Of a stretch of DNA of 64,000 nucleotides, positions 35,202 to 44,782 are shown in pieces. The stretch lies in NCBI RefSeq assembly GCF_029894125.1, contig NZ_JARXYZ010000002.1, forward strand, positions 434,001 to 498,000, in the 5' to 3' direction. Origin of the DNA: Kitasatospora sp. MAA19 (GTDB taxonomy: Bacteria > Actinomycetota > Actinomycetes > Streptomycetales > Streptomycetaceae). Both the position numbers and the translations under genes were made by a program. Below the pieces are notes generated by a model, which made no database searches, was not told where the DNA came from, and saw nothing but the letters and a program-made list of their open reading frames with translations. Positions within the stretch are counted from its first letter, which is position 1. Each line of letters starts with the position of its first letter.

Positions 35202-36593
35202 ATGAACGCCTCTGCACGTGGTTCGACGGCGACCAGTTCACTCCCCCGAGTGGTGGCCGCGAGCCTGATCGGCACGACCATTGAGTGGTACGACTACTTC
35301 TTGTACGGAACAGCAGCCGCGTTGGTGTTCGGCAAGGTGTTCTTTCCGAACAGTGATCCGCTGACGGGGACGCTGCTGTCGTTCCTCACCTATGCGATCG
35401 GGTTCGCCGCGCGGCCGGTCGGGGCGCTGGTGTTCGGGCACTTCGGGGACCGGGTGGGGCGGAAGAAGCTGCTCGTCGTCAGTCTCCTGCTGATGGGCGG
35501 GTCGACCACGCTGATCGGGGTGTTGCCCACCTACAGCTCCATCGGGGTGGCGGCGCCGGTGCTGCTGACGGTGTTGCGGCTGGTGCAGGGCTTCGCGCTG
35601 GGCGGGGAGTGGGGCGGGGCGGTGCTGCTGGTGTCGGAGCACGGCGACCAACGGCGGCGGGGGTTCTGGGCGTCGTGGCCGCAGGGTGGGGCACCGGCCG
35701 GGAACCTGCTGGCGGCGGGGGTGCTGTCGCTGCTGACGGCGGTGCTGTCGGAGCAGCAGTTCCTGTCGTGGGGGTGGCGGGTGCCGTTCCTGCTGTCCGC
35801 GCTGCTGGTGGGGGTCGGAATGTGGATCCGGCTGGCGGTGGACGAGTCGCCGCTGTTCAAGCAGGCGCTGGCGGCGGCCGAGCAGCGCAAGGCGGCCCGG
35901 ACGGCGGCCGAACAGCCGCCGCTGGTGGCCGTGTTGCGGCACCACTGGCGGGAGGTGCTGGTGGCGATGGGCGCCCGGATGGCGGAGAACATCTCGTACT
36001 ACGTGATGACCACCTTTGTGCTGACCTACGCCGTCACCCACGCGCACTTCTCGAAGCAGACCGCGCTGAACGCGGTGCTGATCGCCTCGGCGATCCAGTT
36101 CGCGCTGATCCCGCTGTTCGGCGCACTGTCGGACCGGGTCGGGCGCAAGCCGGTGTACCTGGTCGGCGCGGTCGGGGTGGGCGTCTGGGCGTTCGTCTTC
36201 TTCGGGATGGTGGACACCAGGTCGTTCGGGTCGCTGCTGGTCGCGGTGACGATCGGGCTGGTGTTCCACAGCGCGATGTACGCACCGCAGGCCGCGTTCT
36301 TCTCCGAACTGTTCTCGACCCGGATGCGGTACTCGGGCGCCTCGATCGGGGCCCAGTTCGCCTCGGTGGCGGCCGGCGCGCCGGCGCCGCTGATCGCGAC
36401 CGCGCTGCTCAAGGACTACGGCAGCGCCACCCCGATCTCGGTGTACGTCGCGATCGCGGCGGCGATCACCGTACTGGCGGTGCTCTGCGGGCGGGAGACC
36501 AGGGGCCAGGACCTCGCGGAGGTCGAGCCCGAGGCGGCGGCCGGGGCGGAGACGGAGGCCACCACCGTGGCCGGAAAGCCCGCCACGGCCTGA
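35202..36593 (+). CDS. MFS transporter, metabolite:H+ symporter (MHS) subfamily
   Basis: This 463-residue transporter has twelve hydrophobic segments. The MHS-subfamily features are the N-terminal GTTIEWYDYFLYGTAAAL and the loop FGHFGDRVGRKKLLV. The second half repeats the motif as LFGALSDRVGRKPVYLVG. The likely cargo is a small carboxylate, and 3-hydroxybutyrate is suggested by the neighbouring bdhA (inference). ATG 35202 has GGAG 8 nt upstream. The next gene encodes a GAF/PucR-type regulator 59 bp downstream. Confidence 0.88.
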   Translation: MNASARGSTATSSLPRVVAASLIGTTIEWYDYFLYGTAAALVFGKVFFPNSDPLTGTLLSFLTYAIGFAARPVGALVFGHFGDRVGRKKLLVVSLLLMGGSTTLIGVLPTYSSIGVAAPVLLTVLRLVQGFALGGEWGGAVLLVSEHGDQRRRGFWASWPQGGAPAGNLLAAGVLSLLTAVLSEQQFLSWGWRVPFLLSALLVGVGMWIRLAVDESPLFKQALAAAEQRKAARTAAEQPPLVAVLRHHWREVLVAMGARMAENISYYVMTTFVLTYAVTHAHFSKQTALNAVLIASAIQFALIPLFGALSDRVGRKPVYLVGAVGVGVWAFVFFGMVDTRSFGSLLVAVTIGLVFHSAMYAPQAAFFSELFSTRMRYSGASIGAQFASVAAGAPAPLIATALLKDYGSATPISVYVAIAAAITVLAVLCGRETRGQDLAEVEPEAAAGAETEATTVAGKPATA

Positions 36594-36652
36594 CGGCCGA
36601 GCCGCTACGATCGCGCTTCCGCCGGACACGACGCCGATTGGCGGCACGCACC

Positions 36653-38560
36653 ATGAACCACCCTCACGAAAGCTCCGCGCCCGCGCTGCGGCGGCTGCTC
36701 GACCTGCTCGCCTCCGGCGCCGCCACCGAGGACTTCGCCGACGTGCTGGCCGACGCTCGCCACCGCGGGGCGCCGGCCGCCGTCCTCGCCGAGATCGACG
36801 ACGCCACCTGGCAGGCCCTCCGGGTGCACCGCACGCTGCGCCAACACCGGCGCCGGGAGGCGGAGTTGACGGCCCTGTTCGACACCGCCGGGGACCTCGC
36901 CGCCTCCCGGGAGCTGGACACCGTGCTGCAGGCGATCGTCCGCCGCGCCCGAATGCTGCTCGGCACCGACACCGCGTACCTGACCCTGCCGGACGTGGCC
37001 GCGGGCGACACCTACATGCGGGTCACCGACGGCTCGGTCTCCGTCCTGTTCCAGACCCTGCGGCTCAGCCTCGGCGACGGGCTGGGCGGCCTGGTCGCGC
37101 AGACCGCCCGCCCGTACGCCACCCCCGACTACCGCACCGACGAGCGGTTCCACCACACCGGCACGATCGACGAGGGTGTACTCGACGAGGGCCTGGTGGC
37201 GATCATCGGGGTGCCGCTGCTGCTCGGCGGCGAGGTCATCGGGGTGCTGTTCGCGGCCGACCGCTCGCCGCGCGCCTTCTCCCCCGACGAGGTCGCGCTG
37301 CTGTGCACGCTGGCCGCGCACGCCGCGATCGCCCTGGACACCGCCAAGGCGCTGGCCGACACCCGGGCCGCGCTCGCCGAGCTGAACAGCGCCAACGAGC
37401 TGGTCCGCGCCCACTCCGCCGCCGTCCAGCGCGCCGAGCAGGCGCACGACCGGCTCACCGACCTGGTACTGCGCGGCGCCGAGGTGCCGGACGTCGCCGC
37501 CGCCGTCGCAACCCTGCTGGGCGGTGAGATAGCCGTCCTCGACGCCGAGGGCGAGCCACTGGCCGGGCGGTCCGCGCCCGCCGCCGAACTGGCGGAGGCG
37601 GTCGCCGCGTCCCGGGCCGAGGGGCGGTCCGTCCGGCACGGCGAGTTGTGGGTGTGCGCGGTCCTGGCCGGGCACGACGCGCTCGGCACCATGGTGCTGC
37701 GCGGACGGCCCGACCTCGACGACGCGGACCGGCGACTGTTCGAGCGGGCCAGCGTGGTGACCGCGCTGCTCCTGCTGCTGCGCCGCTCGGTGGCCGAGAC
37801 CGAGAACAGGGTCCGCGGCGAACTGCTCACCGACCTGCTGACCGCCCCCGACCGCGACCCGGCCGGGCTCACCGCACGCGGCCGCCGGCTCGGCGTCGAC
37901 CTCGCCCGCCCGCACCTGGTCCTGGTCGCGGAACCGGCCGAACCCGTGGGGTCCCCCGGCGCGGACCGCGGCCGGCTGGCCGGGGCGGCCCGCCGGTACC
38001 TGTTCGGCTCCCGAGGCGTCGGCGCCGAGCACGGCGACGCGGTGGTGCTGCTGGTGCCGGAGGCCGGCGACCCCGAGGAGGCCGCCCGGCAGGCCGCCGA
38101 GCGGCTGGCCCGGCTGGCCGGCTTCCCGGTCACCGTGGGCGCTGGCCGCCCGGCCGCCGGCCCGCCCGCGCTGGCCGCCTCGTACGCCGAGGGCCTGCGC
38201 TGCGTACGTGCGCTGCGGGTGCTCGGCCGCGCCGGGGAGGGCGCCTCGGCCCGGGCGCTGGGCTTCCTCGGGGTGCTGCTCGGCGACGGGCACGACGTGG
38301 ACGGCTTCGTCGGCGCGGCGCTCGGCCCGCTGCTCGCCTACGACGCCCGGCGCGGCACCGAACTGGTCCGCACCCTGCGGGCCTACTTCGACTGCGGCGG
38401 CAGCCTCACCCGCGCCAAGGACGAACTGCACGTCCACGTGAACACCGTGGTCCAGCGGCTGGACCGGGTCGAGGCGCTGCTCGGCCCGGACTGGAACCAC
38501 CCCGAGCGCTCGCTCGAACTCCAGCTGGCGCTGCGGCTGCAGTTGCTCTCGGGGGGCTGA
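36653..38560 (+). CDS. GAF-domain PucR/CdaR-type transcriptional regulator
   Basis: This 635-residue protein begins with about 80 helical residues, then a GAF domain (about residues 90-230, [19 protein letters not shown] to [13 protein letters not shown]). A middle region resembles the GGDEF-like CdaR domain. A C-terminal PucR-type HTH_30 ([20 protein letters not shown], then [14 protein letters not shown]) follows. The predicted role is ligand-sensing control of the bdhA-MHS genes upstream. The ATG at 36653 is the first good start after the transporter stop. The frame extends far upstream, but only as a non-coding shadow of the transporter gene. Confidence 0.87.
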   Translation: MNHPHESSAPALRRLLDLLASGAATEDFADVLADARHRGAPAAVLAEIDDATWQALRVHRTLRQHRRREAELTALFDTAGDLAASRELDTVLQAIVRRARMLLGTDTAYLTLPDVAAGDTYMRVTDGSVSVLFQTLRLSLGDGLGGLVAQTARPYATPDYRTDERFHHTGTIDEGVLDEGLVAIIGVPLLLGGEVIGVLFAADRSPRAFSPDEVALLCTLAAHAAIALDTAKALADTRAALAELNSANELVRAHSAAVQRAEQAHDRLTDLVLRGAEVPDVAAAVATLLGGEIAVLDAEGEPLAGRSAPAAELAEAVAASRAEGRSVRHGELWVCAVLAGHDALGTMVLRGRPDLDDADRRLFERASVVTALLLLLRRSVAETENRVRGELLTDLLTAPDRDPAGLTARGRRLGVDLARPHLVLVAEPAEPVGSPGADRGRLAGAARRYLFGSRGVGAEHGDAVVLLVPEAGDPEEAARQAAERLARLAGFPVTVGAGRPAAGPPALAASYAEGLRCVRALRVLGRAGEGASARALGFLGVLLGDGHDVDGFVGAALGPLLAYDARRGTELVRTLRAYFDCGGSLTRAKDELHVHVNTVVQRLDRVEALLGPDWNHPERSLELQLALRLQLLSGG

Positions 38561-38577
38561 GCGGCTGTCCCTCGGGC

Positions 38578-38637
38578 GGCCCCAGGTAGCCCCCGGCAGC
38601 CTCGGGTGGCCCCAGGTAGCCCCCGGCGGCCTCGGGT
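38578..38637. repeat. 30-bp tandem repeat, two copies, with 10-bp sub-repeats
   Basis: Two 30-bp units (38578-38607 and 38608-38637) differ at one base. They are followed by three 10-bp GGAGTCGGGC-like units to about 38670. The array lies between the PucR-type regulator and lipB. Confidence 0.88.
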
Positions 38638-38741
38638 GGAGTCGGGCGGAGTCGGGTGGCCTCGGGCGGCTGACCGGTCCGTACGGGCGTGGGCGTACAG
38701 TGGCGAGGTTGGTCTCGAACGCCTGGCAAGGAGCGGCAGCG

Positions 38742-39539
38742 GTGAGCGAGAACGTCGATTTCGTTCGAATGGGGATAGGCGAGGGCGTCATCGCCTACCA
38801 GGAGGCCTGGGAGGAGCAGCAGCGCCTGCACGCGCTGCGGGTCGCGGACGAGATCCCCGACACCGTGCTGCTGCTGGAGCACCAGCCCGTCTACACGATG
38901 GGCAAGCGCACCAACCCCGCCGACCTGCCGATGGACGGCACCCCGGTGGTCGAGGTCAACCGGGGCGGGGAGATCACCTGGCACGGCCCCGGCCAGCTGG
39001 TCGGCTACCCGATCGTCAAGCTGCCCGACCCGATCGACGTGGTCGCGTACGTCCGCCGGCTGGAGGAGGCGCTGATCCGCGCCTGCACCGAGTTCGGCGT
39101 CGGGACCACCCGGGTCGAGGGCCGCAGTGGCGTGTGGGTGCTGGGCGAGTCCATCCCGGACGCCGTGGTGGACCCGGCGCAGGTGGTGGACATCGGCAAG
39201 CTGACCCTGCGCATGGGCCTGCCGCTGGGCATCGACCCGCGGCTGGCCGGCCCCGAGTACGCACCGTCCAACGCCGGCCAGCGCGGCGACGACCGCAAGC
39301 TCGCCGCGATCGGCGTGCGGGTCGCCCGCGGGGTGACCATGCACGGCTTCGCACTCAACTGCGACCCGGACATGACCTGGTTCGACCGGATCGTGCCGTG
39401 CGGCATCCGGGATGCGGGCGTCGCCTCGCTCGCCGGCGAGCTGGGACGCGGCTTCACCGTCGGCGAGGCACTGCCGGTGGTCGAGCGGCACCTGTCGGAC
39501 GTGTTCGCGGAGCTGCCGGAGCCGGCGCTCACCCGCTGA
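38742..39539 (+). CDS. lipB: Octanoyltransferase (lipoyl(octanoyl) transferase)
   Basis: This 265-residue enzyme moves octanoyl groups from acyl carrier protein to the lipoyl domains of E2 and GcvH proteins. The family signature [20 protein letters not shown] is at residues 75-95. The catalytic lysine lies in [11 protein letters not shown] and the cysteine in [18 protein letters not shown] 38742 has AAGGAG 8 nt upstream. Its product is the substrate for LipA, encoded 170 bp downstream, and SucB in this window is a target. Confidence 0.95.
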   Translation: MSENVDFVRMGIGEGVIAYQEAWEEQQRLHALRVADEIPDTVLLLEHQPVYTMGKRTNPADLPMDGTPVVEVNRGGEITWHGPGQLVGYPIVKLPDPIDVVAYVRRLEEALIRACTEFGVGTTRVEGRSGVWVLGESIPDAVVDPAQVVDIGKLTLRMGLPLGIDPRLAGPEYAPSNAGQRGDDRKLAAIGVRVARGVTMHGFALNCDPDMTWFDRIVPCGIRDAGVASLAGELGRGFTVGEALPVVERHLSDVFAELPEPALTR

Positions 39540-39709
39540 GGACCGTACCGCCCGGCACACCCCGGACGCTCTCGGCACCCTCGGCACCACCCGGGAATCT
39601 ACCGGCCAGTAGCTCTGTTGCCCTGCGATTGCGGGGCAACGGGCGCCGCGAAGGCCGTACAACCACAGGCGTACCCTGGGGGTACCCCGTCTAGTTCTAG
39701 GAGTCGCAC

Positions 39710-40663
39710 GTGTCCGCTGTCGCGCCCGACGGCAGGAAGCTGCTCCGCCTGGAGGTCCGCAACAGCGAGACCCCCATCGAGCGGAAGCCCGAGTGGATCA
39801 AGACCCGCGCGAAGATGGGCCCGGAGTACAACGCCCTCCAGTCGCTGGTGAAGAAGGAGGGGCTGCACACCGTCTGCCAGGAGGCCGGCTGCCCCAACAT
39901 CTTCGAGTGCTGGGAGGACCGCGAGGCGACCTTCCTCATCGGCGGTGACCAGTGCACCCGCCGCTGCGACTTCTGCCAGATCGACACCGGCAAGCCCGCC
40001 GAGTTCGACCGGGACGAGCCCCGCCGGGTCGCCGAGTCCATCGTCACGATGGACCTCAACTACGCCACCATCACCGGCGTCGCCCGCGACGACCTGCCCG
40101 ACGGCGGCGCCTGGCTGTACGCCGAGACCGTGCGCCAGGTGCACGCGATGACCGCCGACCGCGCGAGCGGCCGCACCGGCGTCGAGCTGCTGATCCCCGA
40201 CTTCAACGCGGTGCCCGAGCAGCTGGCCGAGGTCTTCTCCTCCCGCCCCGAGGTGCTCGCGCACAACGTCGAGACGGTGCCGCGGATCTTCAAGCGGATC
40301 CGCCCGGCGTTCCGCTACGAGCGCTCGCTGGACGTCATCACCCAGGCCCGCGCGGCCGGGCTGGTGACCAAGTCCAACCTGATCCTGGGCATGGGCGAGA
40401 CCCGCGAGGAGGTCAGCCAGGCGCTCGCCGACCTGGTCGGCGCCGGCTGCGAGCTGATCACCATCACCCAGTACCTGCGCCCCTCGCTGCGCCACCACCC
40501 GGTGGAGCGCTGGGTCAAGCCGCACGAGTTCGTCGAGCTCCAGCAGGAGGCCGAGGAGCTGGGCTTCGCCGGGGTCATGTCCGGCCCGCTGGTGCGCTCC
40601 TCCTACCGGGCCGGCCGGCTGTACCGGCAGGCGCTGGAGCGGCGCGAGCAGGCCGCGGTCTGA
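39710..40663 (+). CDS. lipA: Lipoyl synthase (radical SAM)
   Basis: This 317-residue radical SAM enzyme inserts two sulfur atoms into protein-bound octanoyl groups. The auxiliary cluster cysteines are Cys56, Cys61 and Cys67 in [12 protein letters not shown], and the radical SAM cluster cysteines are Cys82, Cys86 and Cys89 in [11 protein letters not shown] 39710 has AGGAG 7 nt upstream. A small hairpin (39617-39640) lies in the gap after lipB. Its length is normal and the C-terminal [14 protein letters not shown] is family typical. Confidence 0.96.
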   Translation: MSAVAPDGRKLLRLEVRNSETPIERKPEWIKTRAKMGPEYNALQSLVKKEGLHTVCQEAGCPNIFECWEDREATFLIGGDQCTRRCDFCQIDTGKPAEFDRDEPRRVAESIVTMDLNYATITGVARDDLPDGGAWLYAETVRQVHAMTADRASGRTGVELLIPDFNAVPEQLAEVFSSRPEVLAHNVETVPRIFKRIRPAFRYERSLDVITQARAAGLVTKSNLILGMGETREEVSQALADLVGAGCELITITQYLRPSLRHHPVERWVKPHEFVELQQEAEELGFAGVMSGPLVRSSYRAGRLYRQALERREQAAV

Positions 40664-40671
40664 GCTGGCGC

Positions 40672-40713
40672 CTTGAGTCGCCGCTCTTGAGTCGCCGCTC
40701 TTGATCCGGCGCT
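40672..40713. repeat. 14-bp tandem repeat, three copies
   Basis: CTTGAGTCGCCGCT is present twice exactly (40672-40685, 40686-40699) and once degenerate (40700-40713), immediately after the lipA stop codon and before the terminator. Confidence 0.88.
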
Positions 40714-40733
40714 TTTGAGCCACCCGCATCGAG

Positions 40734-40764
40734 CGAAGGGCGGAGCCTCGGCTCCGCCCTTTCG
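40734..40764 (+). terminator. Terminator after lipA
   Basis: A GC-rich inverted repeat (GGGCGGAGCC against GGCTCCGCCC, 40738-40759) with flanking CGAA/TTCG and a T run follows lipA and its tandem repeat. Confidence 0.85.
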
Positions 40765-40872
40765 GCTTCACCACGCTTTGACTGGCCGGTCACCGCCTGG
40801 TAACACGGGGTGGTGATGATGGACTCATTGCGAGCGTTCGATTCTTCTCAGCCACGAGGGGAGCTGTTCGGC

Positions 40873-41058
40873 ATGCGGATGCGAATCCGGTCGGTCGGGG
40901 TTGCGCTGCGGTTCGCCGAGAGCGTCCTGCTGGCGGGTGGCCAGCGGCAGGCCCGGCGCAACGCCTGGGCGGCAGTCTGCGAGAACCGCCGGTACGCGGC
41001 GGACCGCCACCACGACGCGCCGTCGCCCGGGCCGGTGGGGACGTCCGCACGACGGTGA
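40873..41058 (+). CDS. Small basic hypothetical protein (61 aa)
   Basis: This short frame begins MRMRIRSVGVALRFAESVLL after a good GAGGGGAG ribosome site. The product is Arg-rich (ARRNAWAAVCENRRYAADR) with no membrane segment. Placement between lipA and the DUF4191 gene recalls a small hypothetical gene at the same place in other streptomycetes (from memory). ATG 40819 would add 18 residues. The stop codon lies inside the first unit of a 17-bp tandem array, so the array may have altered the original end of the gene. Confidence 0.5.
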   Translation: MRMRIRSVGVALRFAESVLLAGGQRQARRNAWAAVCENRRYAADRHHDAPSPGPVGTSARR

Positions 41059-41137
41059 GGTCCGTACAGCGGTGAGGCCGGGGCGCCGGTGAGGCCGAGT
41101 CGCCGGTGAGGCCGGGGCGACGGTGACATCCGGACGG
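41053..41137. repeat. 17-bp tandem repeat, five copies
   Basis: Units begin at 41053, 41070, 41087, 41104 and 41121 with consensus CGGTGAGGCCGGGGCGC. The first unit contains the stop codon of the small basic gene. Copies differ at one to seven bases. Confidence 0.92.
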
Positions 41138-41268
41138 CGGCAAGGGCGGCAGTCCGCCCGCGGCCGCCGGTCGCTGTGTGCGACGGCGCAGGGCACTCGG
41201 GTCACGGATCGAGCGAACGGGTACCCGGGCTTGGATATCCCGTACCCGTGCCACGTACCATGAGCGTT

Positions 41269-41958
41269 ATGGCGAGGGAAACATCCGAGAACCCCGGGCG
41301 ACTGAAGCAGATCCGCCTGGCGTACACCATGACCAAGAAGGTCGACACCAAGATCGGCCTGATCATCGCCGGCGTCGGCCTGCTGACCTTCGGCGTGTTC
41401 CTCGCCATCGGCTTCGCAATCGACCACCCCATCTACCTGGGCATCCTGGGCTTCATCGTGGCCTTCCTGGCCATGGCGATCGTCTTCGGGCGCCGGGCCG
41501 AGCGCGCGGCGTTCGGACAGATGGAGGGGCAGCCGGGCGCCGTTGCGGCGGTGCTGAACAACATCCGACGTGGCTGGAGCTCCAACTCCACCCCGGTCGC
41601 GGTCACCCGTAACCAGGACGCGGTCTACCGCGCGGTGGGCCGGGCCGGCATCGCGCTGATCGGTGAGGGCAACCCGAACCGGGTGCGCCAGCTGCTGGCC
41701 TCCGAGAAGAAGAAGATGGCCCGGGTGGTCGGCGACGTGCCGGTGCACGACATCGTGGTGGGCAACGGCGAGGGCGAGATCCCGCTCAAGAAGTTGCAGA
41801 TCCACCTGATGCGACTGCCCCGCGCCATCACCGCCGCCCAGGTCACCGAGACCAACGACCGTCTGCGCGCGCTGGGCGACCTGCTCTCCAAGGCGCCGAT
41901 CCCCAAGGGCCCGATGCCCAAGGGTGCCCGGATGCCCAAGGGCGGCCAGGTCCGCTGA
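41269..41958 (+). CDS. DUF4191 membrane protein
   Basis: This 229-residue protein has two adjacent transmembrane helices at about residues 28-75 (IGLIIAGVGLLTFGVFLAIG and YLGILGFIVAFLAMAIVFG). A soluble domain follows from about residue 85, ending with a repeated PxPKGxxMPKG tail. This fits the actinobacterial DUF4191 family, whose function is unknown. ATG 41269 is chosen because the -10-like TACCAT (41256-41261) lies 7 nt upstream with a TTGGAT at 41231, so it is probably leaderless. An inverted repeat ACGGGTAC/GTACCCGT (41217-41249) straddles the -35 region. Confidence 0.82.
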   Translation: MARETSENPGRLKQIRLAYTMTKKVDTKIGLIIAGVGLLTFGVFLAIGFAIDHPIYLGILGFIVAFLAMAIVFGRRAERAAFGQMEGQPGAVAAVLNNIRRGWSSNSTPVAVTRNQDAVYRAVGRAGIALIGEGNPNRVRQLLASEKKKMARVVGDVPVHDIVVGNGEGEIPLKKLQIHLMRLPRAITAAQVTETNDRLRALGDLLSKAPIPKGPMPKGARMPKGGQVR

Positions 41959-41982
41959 CCCTCCCCCGTCCCTGACGACACG

Positions 41983-42023
41983 TGAACGGCCCCGCCGCGG
42001 AGATCCCGCGGCGGGGCCGTTCA
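41983..42023. terminator. Bidirectional terminator between DUF4191 and RDD genes
   Basis: A perfect 18-bp stem (41983-42000 and 42006-42023) with loop AGATC lies between the two convergent genes. Confidence 0.92.
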
Positions 42024-42056
42024 TCGTTGTGCGGCGGGGCCGTTGGAGGCCGGGGC

Positions 42057-42524
42057 CTAGATCCGGACCTCGACGGTGCCGACCGCCTTGTCGTGCAGGC
42101 CGCGGGCGTCACGGTCCCAGACCAGCGGCGGCACCACCAGGCAGAGCAGCAGGGTGCGCAGCAGGACCTGCGGGATGGTCGCGCGGCCGCCGTCCAGACG
42201 GATCACCCGCAGGCCGAACAGCCGCTTGCCGACGGTCGTGCCGGTGGTGGCGAGCAGCACTGCCGCGACCACGAAGTAGAGCGGGCTGGTCCACAGGTTC
42301 GCCTCGGCCGGGCTGCCCTTGCCGATCAGCCCGTAGGCGATCAGGGCGACCAGCCAGCCGTCCACGAACAGGGCGCCGATGCGACGGCCGGGGCCCGCGA
42401 TCGAACCGGGGCCCTCCTTGGGCAGGCCGAGGCGCTCGCCGCGGTAGCCGAAGTCGGCTCCCATCTTCTCGGCGGCCGCCTTCGGGCCGTCGATCCACGA
42501 TCCCAACGCTTCTCTGGTGTCCAC
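42057..42524 (-). CDS. RDD-family membrane protein
   Basis: This 155-residue protein has the RDD signature in GPGRRIGALFVDGWLVALIAY and two to three membrane helices (about residues 50-70, 83-95 and 118-135). RDD proteins are small membrane proteins, some implicated in ion exchange; the role here is unknown. The GTG at 42524 is preceded by TAGTGT 6 nt upstream, so the message is probably leaderless. It is divergent from glnA with the GlnR operator between them. Confidence 0.85.
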   Translation of the reverse strand: MDTREALGSWIDGPKAAAEKMGADFGYRGERLGLPKEGPGSIAGPGRRIGALFVDGWLVALIAYGLIGKGSPAEANLWTSPLYFVVAAVLLATTGTTVGKRLFGLRVIRLDGGRATIPQVLLRTLLLCLVVPPLVWDRDARGLHDKAVGTVEVRI

Positions 42525-42705
42525 GAATCCACACTAACCGGGCGGCCCGTCCACACCGCCACCGGCTCCCCCGAACGCCACGGGCGAGTGAATCGCGCTG
42601 CCGGAGCTTTCCAAGTGGTCCAGACCACTTGTACACACCCGACCCGGTCGGCGGTGCGTTTTGCCCCCGTACGGTACGACTTTGCCACCCGATCGGCGGC
42701 CGTGG

Positions 42706-42743
42706 TTAACATTTACGAAACGACCGGGTCACCGACCGGAAAC
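42706..42743 (+). promoter_or_regulatory. GlnR operator upstream of glnA
   Basis: The region reads TTAAC-n6-GAAAC-n6-GTCAC-n6-GAAAC, which fits the two-box GlnR consensus (gTnAC-n6-GaAAC twice with 6-nt spacers). A TAGGGT -10-like hexamer follows at 42754-42759. This predicts nitrogen-dependent regulation of glnA by GlnR. Confidence 0.87.
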
Positions 42744-42788
42744 GGCCCGTTCCTAGGGTGAGCCCCATTCGCACGCCGAGGAGGATGT

Positions 42789-44201
42789 ATGTTCAACAAC
42801 GCCGCCGAAGTGAAGCAGTACATTCAGGACAACGACGTGAAGTTCGTCGATGTCCGCTTCTGCGATCTGCCGGGCGTCATGCAGCACTTCTCCGTACCTG
42901 CGGCGACCTTCGACCCGTCCGAGATCCTGATGTTCGACGGCTCGTCGATCCGCGGCTTCCAGGCCATCCACGAGTCCGACATGGCCCTGGTCCCGGACCT
43001 CGCCACGGCCCGGCTCGACCCGTTCCGGACCGAGAAGCACCTCAACATCAACTTCTTCATCCAGGACCCGGTCACGGGCGAGGCCTACAGCCGCGACCCG
43101 CGCAACGTCGCCAAGAAGGCTGAGGCCTACCTCGCCTCCTCCGGCATCGCCGACACCGCGTTCTTCGGGCCCGAGGCCGAGTTCTACGTCTTCGACTCGG
43201 TCCGCTTCGAGACCAGCGCCAACGCGTCCTTCTACCACATCGACTCGGAGGCCGGCGCCTGGAACACCGGCGCCGCCGAGGGCGACGTACGCGGCTACAA
43301 GGTCAAGTACAAGGGCGGCTACTTCCCCACCCCGCCGGTGGACCACTTCGCCGACCTGCGCGCCGAGATGTCGCTGGAGCTGGCCAAGTCCGGCCTGGAG
43401 GTCGAGCGCCAGCACCACGAGGTCGGCACGGCCGGCCAGGCCGAGATCAACTACAAGTTCAACACGCTGCTGCACGCCGCCGACGACCTGATGCTGTTCA
43501 AGTACATCATCAAGAACGTCGCCTGGCGCAACGGCAAGACGGCCACCTTCATGCCGAAGCCGATCTTCGGCGACAACGGCTCGGGCATGCACGTCCACCA
43601 GTCGCTGTGGACCGAGGGCTCCCCGCTCTTCTACGACGAGCAGGGCTACGCCGGCCTCTCCGACACCGCCCGCTACTACATCGGCGGCCTGCTCCGGCAC
43701 GCCCCCTCGCTGCTGGCCTTCACCAACCCGTCGGTGAACTCCTACCACCGTCTGGTGCCGGGCTTCGAGGCGCCGGTCAACCTGGTGTACTCGCAGCGCA
43801 ACCGCTCGGCCGCGATCCGCATCCCGATCACCGGCTCCAACGCCAAGGCCAAGCGCATCGAGTTCCGCGCGCCCGACCCGTCCTCCAACCCGTACCTGGC
43901 CTTCTCGGCGATGCTGATGGCCGGCCTCGACGGCATCCGCAACAAGATCGAGCCGCTGGAGCCGGTCGACAAGGACCTCTACGAGCTGGCCCCCGAGGAG
44001 CACGCCAACGTCCCGCAGGTGCCCTCCTCCCTCCCGGCCGTGCTCGACGCCCTGGAGGCCGACCACGAGTACCTGCTCGCCGGCAACGTCTTCACCCCGG
44101 ACCTGATCGAGACCTGGATCGACTTCAAGCGCACCAACGAGATCGCCCCGATCGCCCTCCGCCCCCACCCGCACGAGTTCGAGCTGTACTACGACCTCTA
44201 A
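42789..44201 (+). CDS. glnA: Glutamine synthetase type I
   Basis: This 470-residue enzyme makes glutamine from glutamate and ammonia with ATP as a dodecamer in the cytoplasm. Landmarks are [17 protein letters not shown], the ATP-site segment [18 protein letters not shown], the ammonium-site region [10 protein letters not shown] and [17 protein letters not shown]. Tyr398 in [10 protein letters not shown] is the expected adenylylation site, so activity is probably controlled by GlnE. ATG 42789 has GAGGAGG just upstream. The GlnR operator at 42706-42743 indicates transcriptional nitrogen control. Confidence 0.97.
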   Translation: MFNNAAEVKQYIQDNDVKFVDVRFCDLPGVMQHFSVPAATFDPSEILMFDGSSIRGFQAIHESDMALVPDLATARLDPFRTEKHLNINFFIQDPVTGEAYSRDPRNVAKKAEAYLASSGIADTAFFGPEAEFYVFDSVRFETSANASFYHIDSEAGAWNTGAAEGDVRGYKVKYKGGYFPTPPVDHFADLRAEMSLELAKSGLEVERQHHEVGTAGQAEINYKFNTLLHAADDLMLFKYIIKNVAWRNGKTATFMPKPIFGDNGSGMHVHQSLWTEGSPLFYDEQGYAGLSDTARYYIGGLLRHAPSLLAFTNPSVNSYHRLVPGFEAPVNLVYSQRNRSAAIRIPITGSNAKAKRIEFRAPDPSSNPYLAFSAMLMAGLDGIRNKIEPLEPVDKDLYELAPEEHANVPQVPSSLPAVLDALEADHEYLLAGNVFTPDLIETWIDFKRTNEIAPIALRPHPHEFELYYDL

Positions 44202-44226
44202 ATCGCGGTCGTCGGCCTTGATCGGG

Positions 44227-44262
44227 CCCCGTCGTGCTCCTTGTGGGGACGGCGGGGTCTTT
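44227..44262 (+). terminator. Terminator after glnA
   Basis: CCCCGTCGT (44227-44235) pairs with ACGGCGGGG (44249-44257), with one G-U pair, and is followed by TCTTTGG. It starts 26 bp after the glnA stop. Confidence 0.8.
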
Positions 44263-44617
44263 GGTTGGTGGTGGTGGCTGGCGGCGGGGCTTGGGGTGGC
44301 CGGTGCGGGTGGGGGCGGCCGATCGGGTGAATCAGTGTCATCGAGTGCTGTGCCGAGGGAAGTCCGGTTGGACGGCCTCGCCCACGGCCTCTCCGTCGCC
44401 GACCTCGTCCCCGTCCCCGACGTCCTCTCCGTCGCCGACCGCGACGCGGACCGGCGGTACGACCCCGCCCGTCAGCCCGACCCACAGCGCGAGCTCGTCG
44501 GCGAGCGGTGGAACACTGCCCAACACCGGCGGCTCGTCGTCCGACTCGCTGATCGCCGTCCTGGGCGGCGTGGCGCTGTGCGCAGTGGCCTACCGCCGGC
44601 CCGGACGGCACAGCTGA
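44234..44617 (+). pseudogene. Remnant of an LPXTG-anchored surface protein
   Basis: The C-terminal part is a textbook sortase signal: a Ser/Thr/Pro linker of SPTSSPSP repeats, then LPNTG, a hydrophobic segment (LIAVLGGVALCAVAY) and a basic tail (RRPGRHS). The upstream part (residues 1-50) has no signal peptide and falls in the glnA terminator region, so an exported product seems impossible as written. It could be the decayed end of a gene truncated by deletion. Coding above about 44384 is doubtful. The alternative is a still-functional gene with a frameshift in this sequence. Confidence 0.5.
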
Positions 44618-44652
44618 CGCAACGGTGAACAACTGAACACCTGACCATCCCC

Positions 44653-44679
44653 GGTGGCGCCGCCCCCAGCGGCGCCACC
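44653..44679. terminator. Hairpin terminator between the LPXTG remnant and the phosphatase gene
   Basis: An 11-bp perfect stem (44653-44663 and 44669-44679) with loop CCCCA, in the convergent gap before the phosphatase gene stop. Confidence 0.75.
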
Positions 44680-44782
44680 GGCGCGTTCCGCCCGGGCGAG
44701 CGGCCCCCGGCCCGGGGTGCCTCGCCTGTCGGGGTGGGTCAGGTGGTGAAGTGGAGCGCGGGCAAGGCGAGCCCGGGACGGC

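Noticed and set aside
35609..36652. Upstream extension of the PucR-type regulator through the MHS transporter
   Set aside because: The extension is the shifted shadow of the transporter gene; the real regulator starts at ATG 36653.
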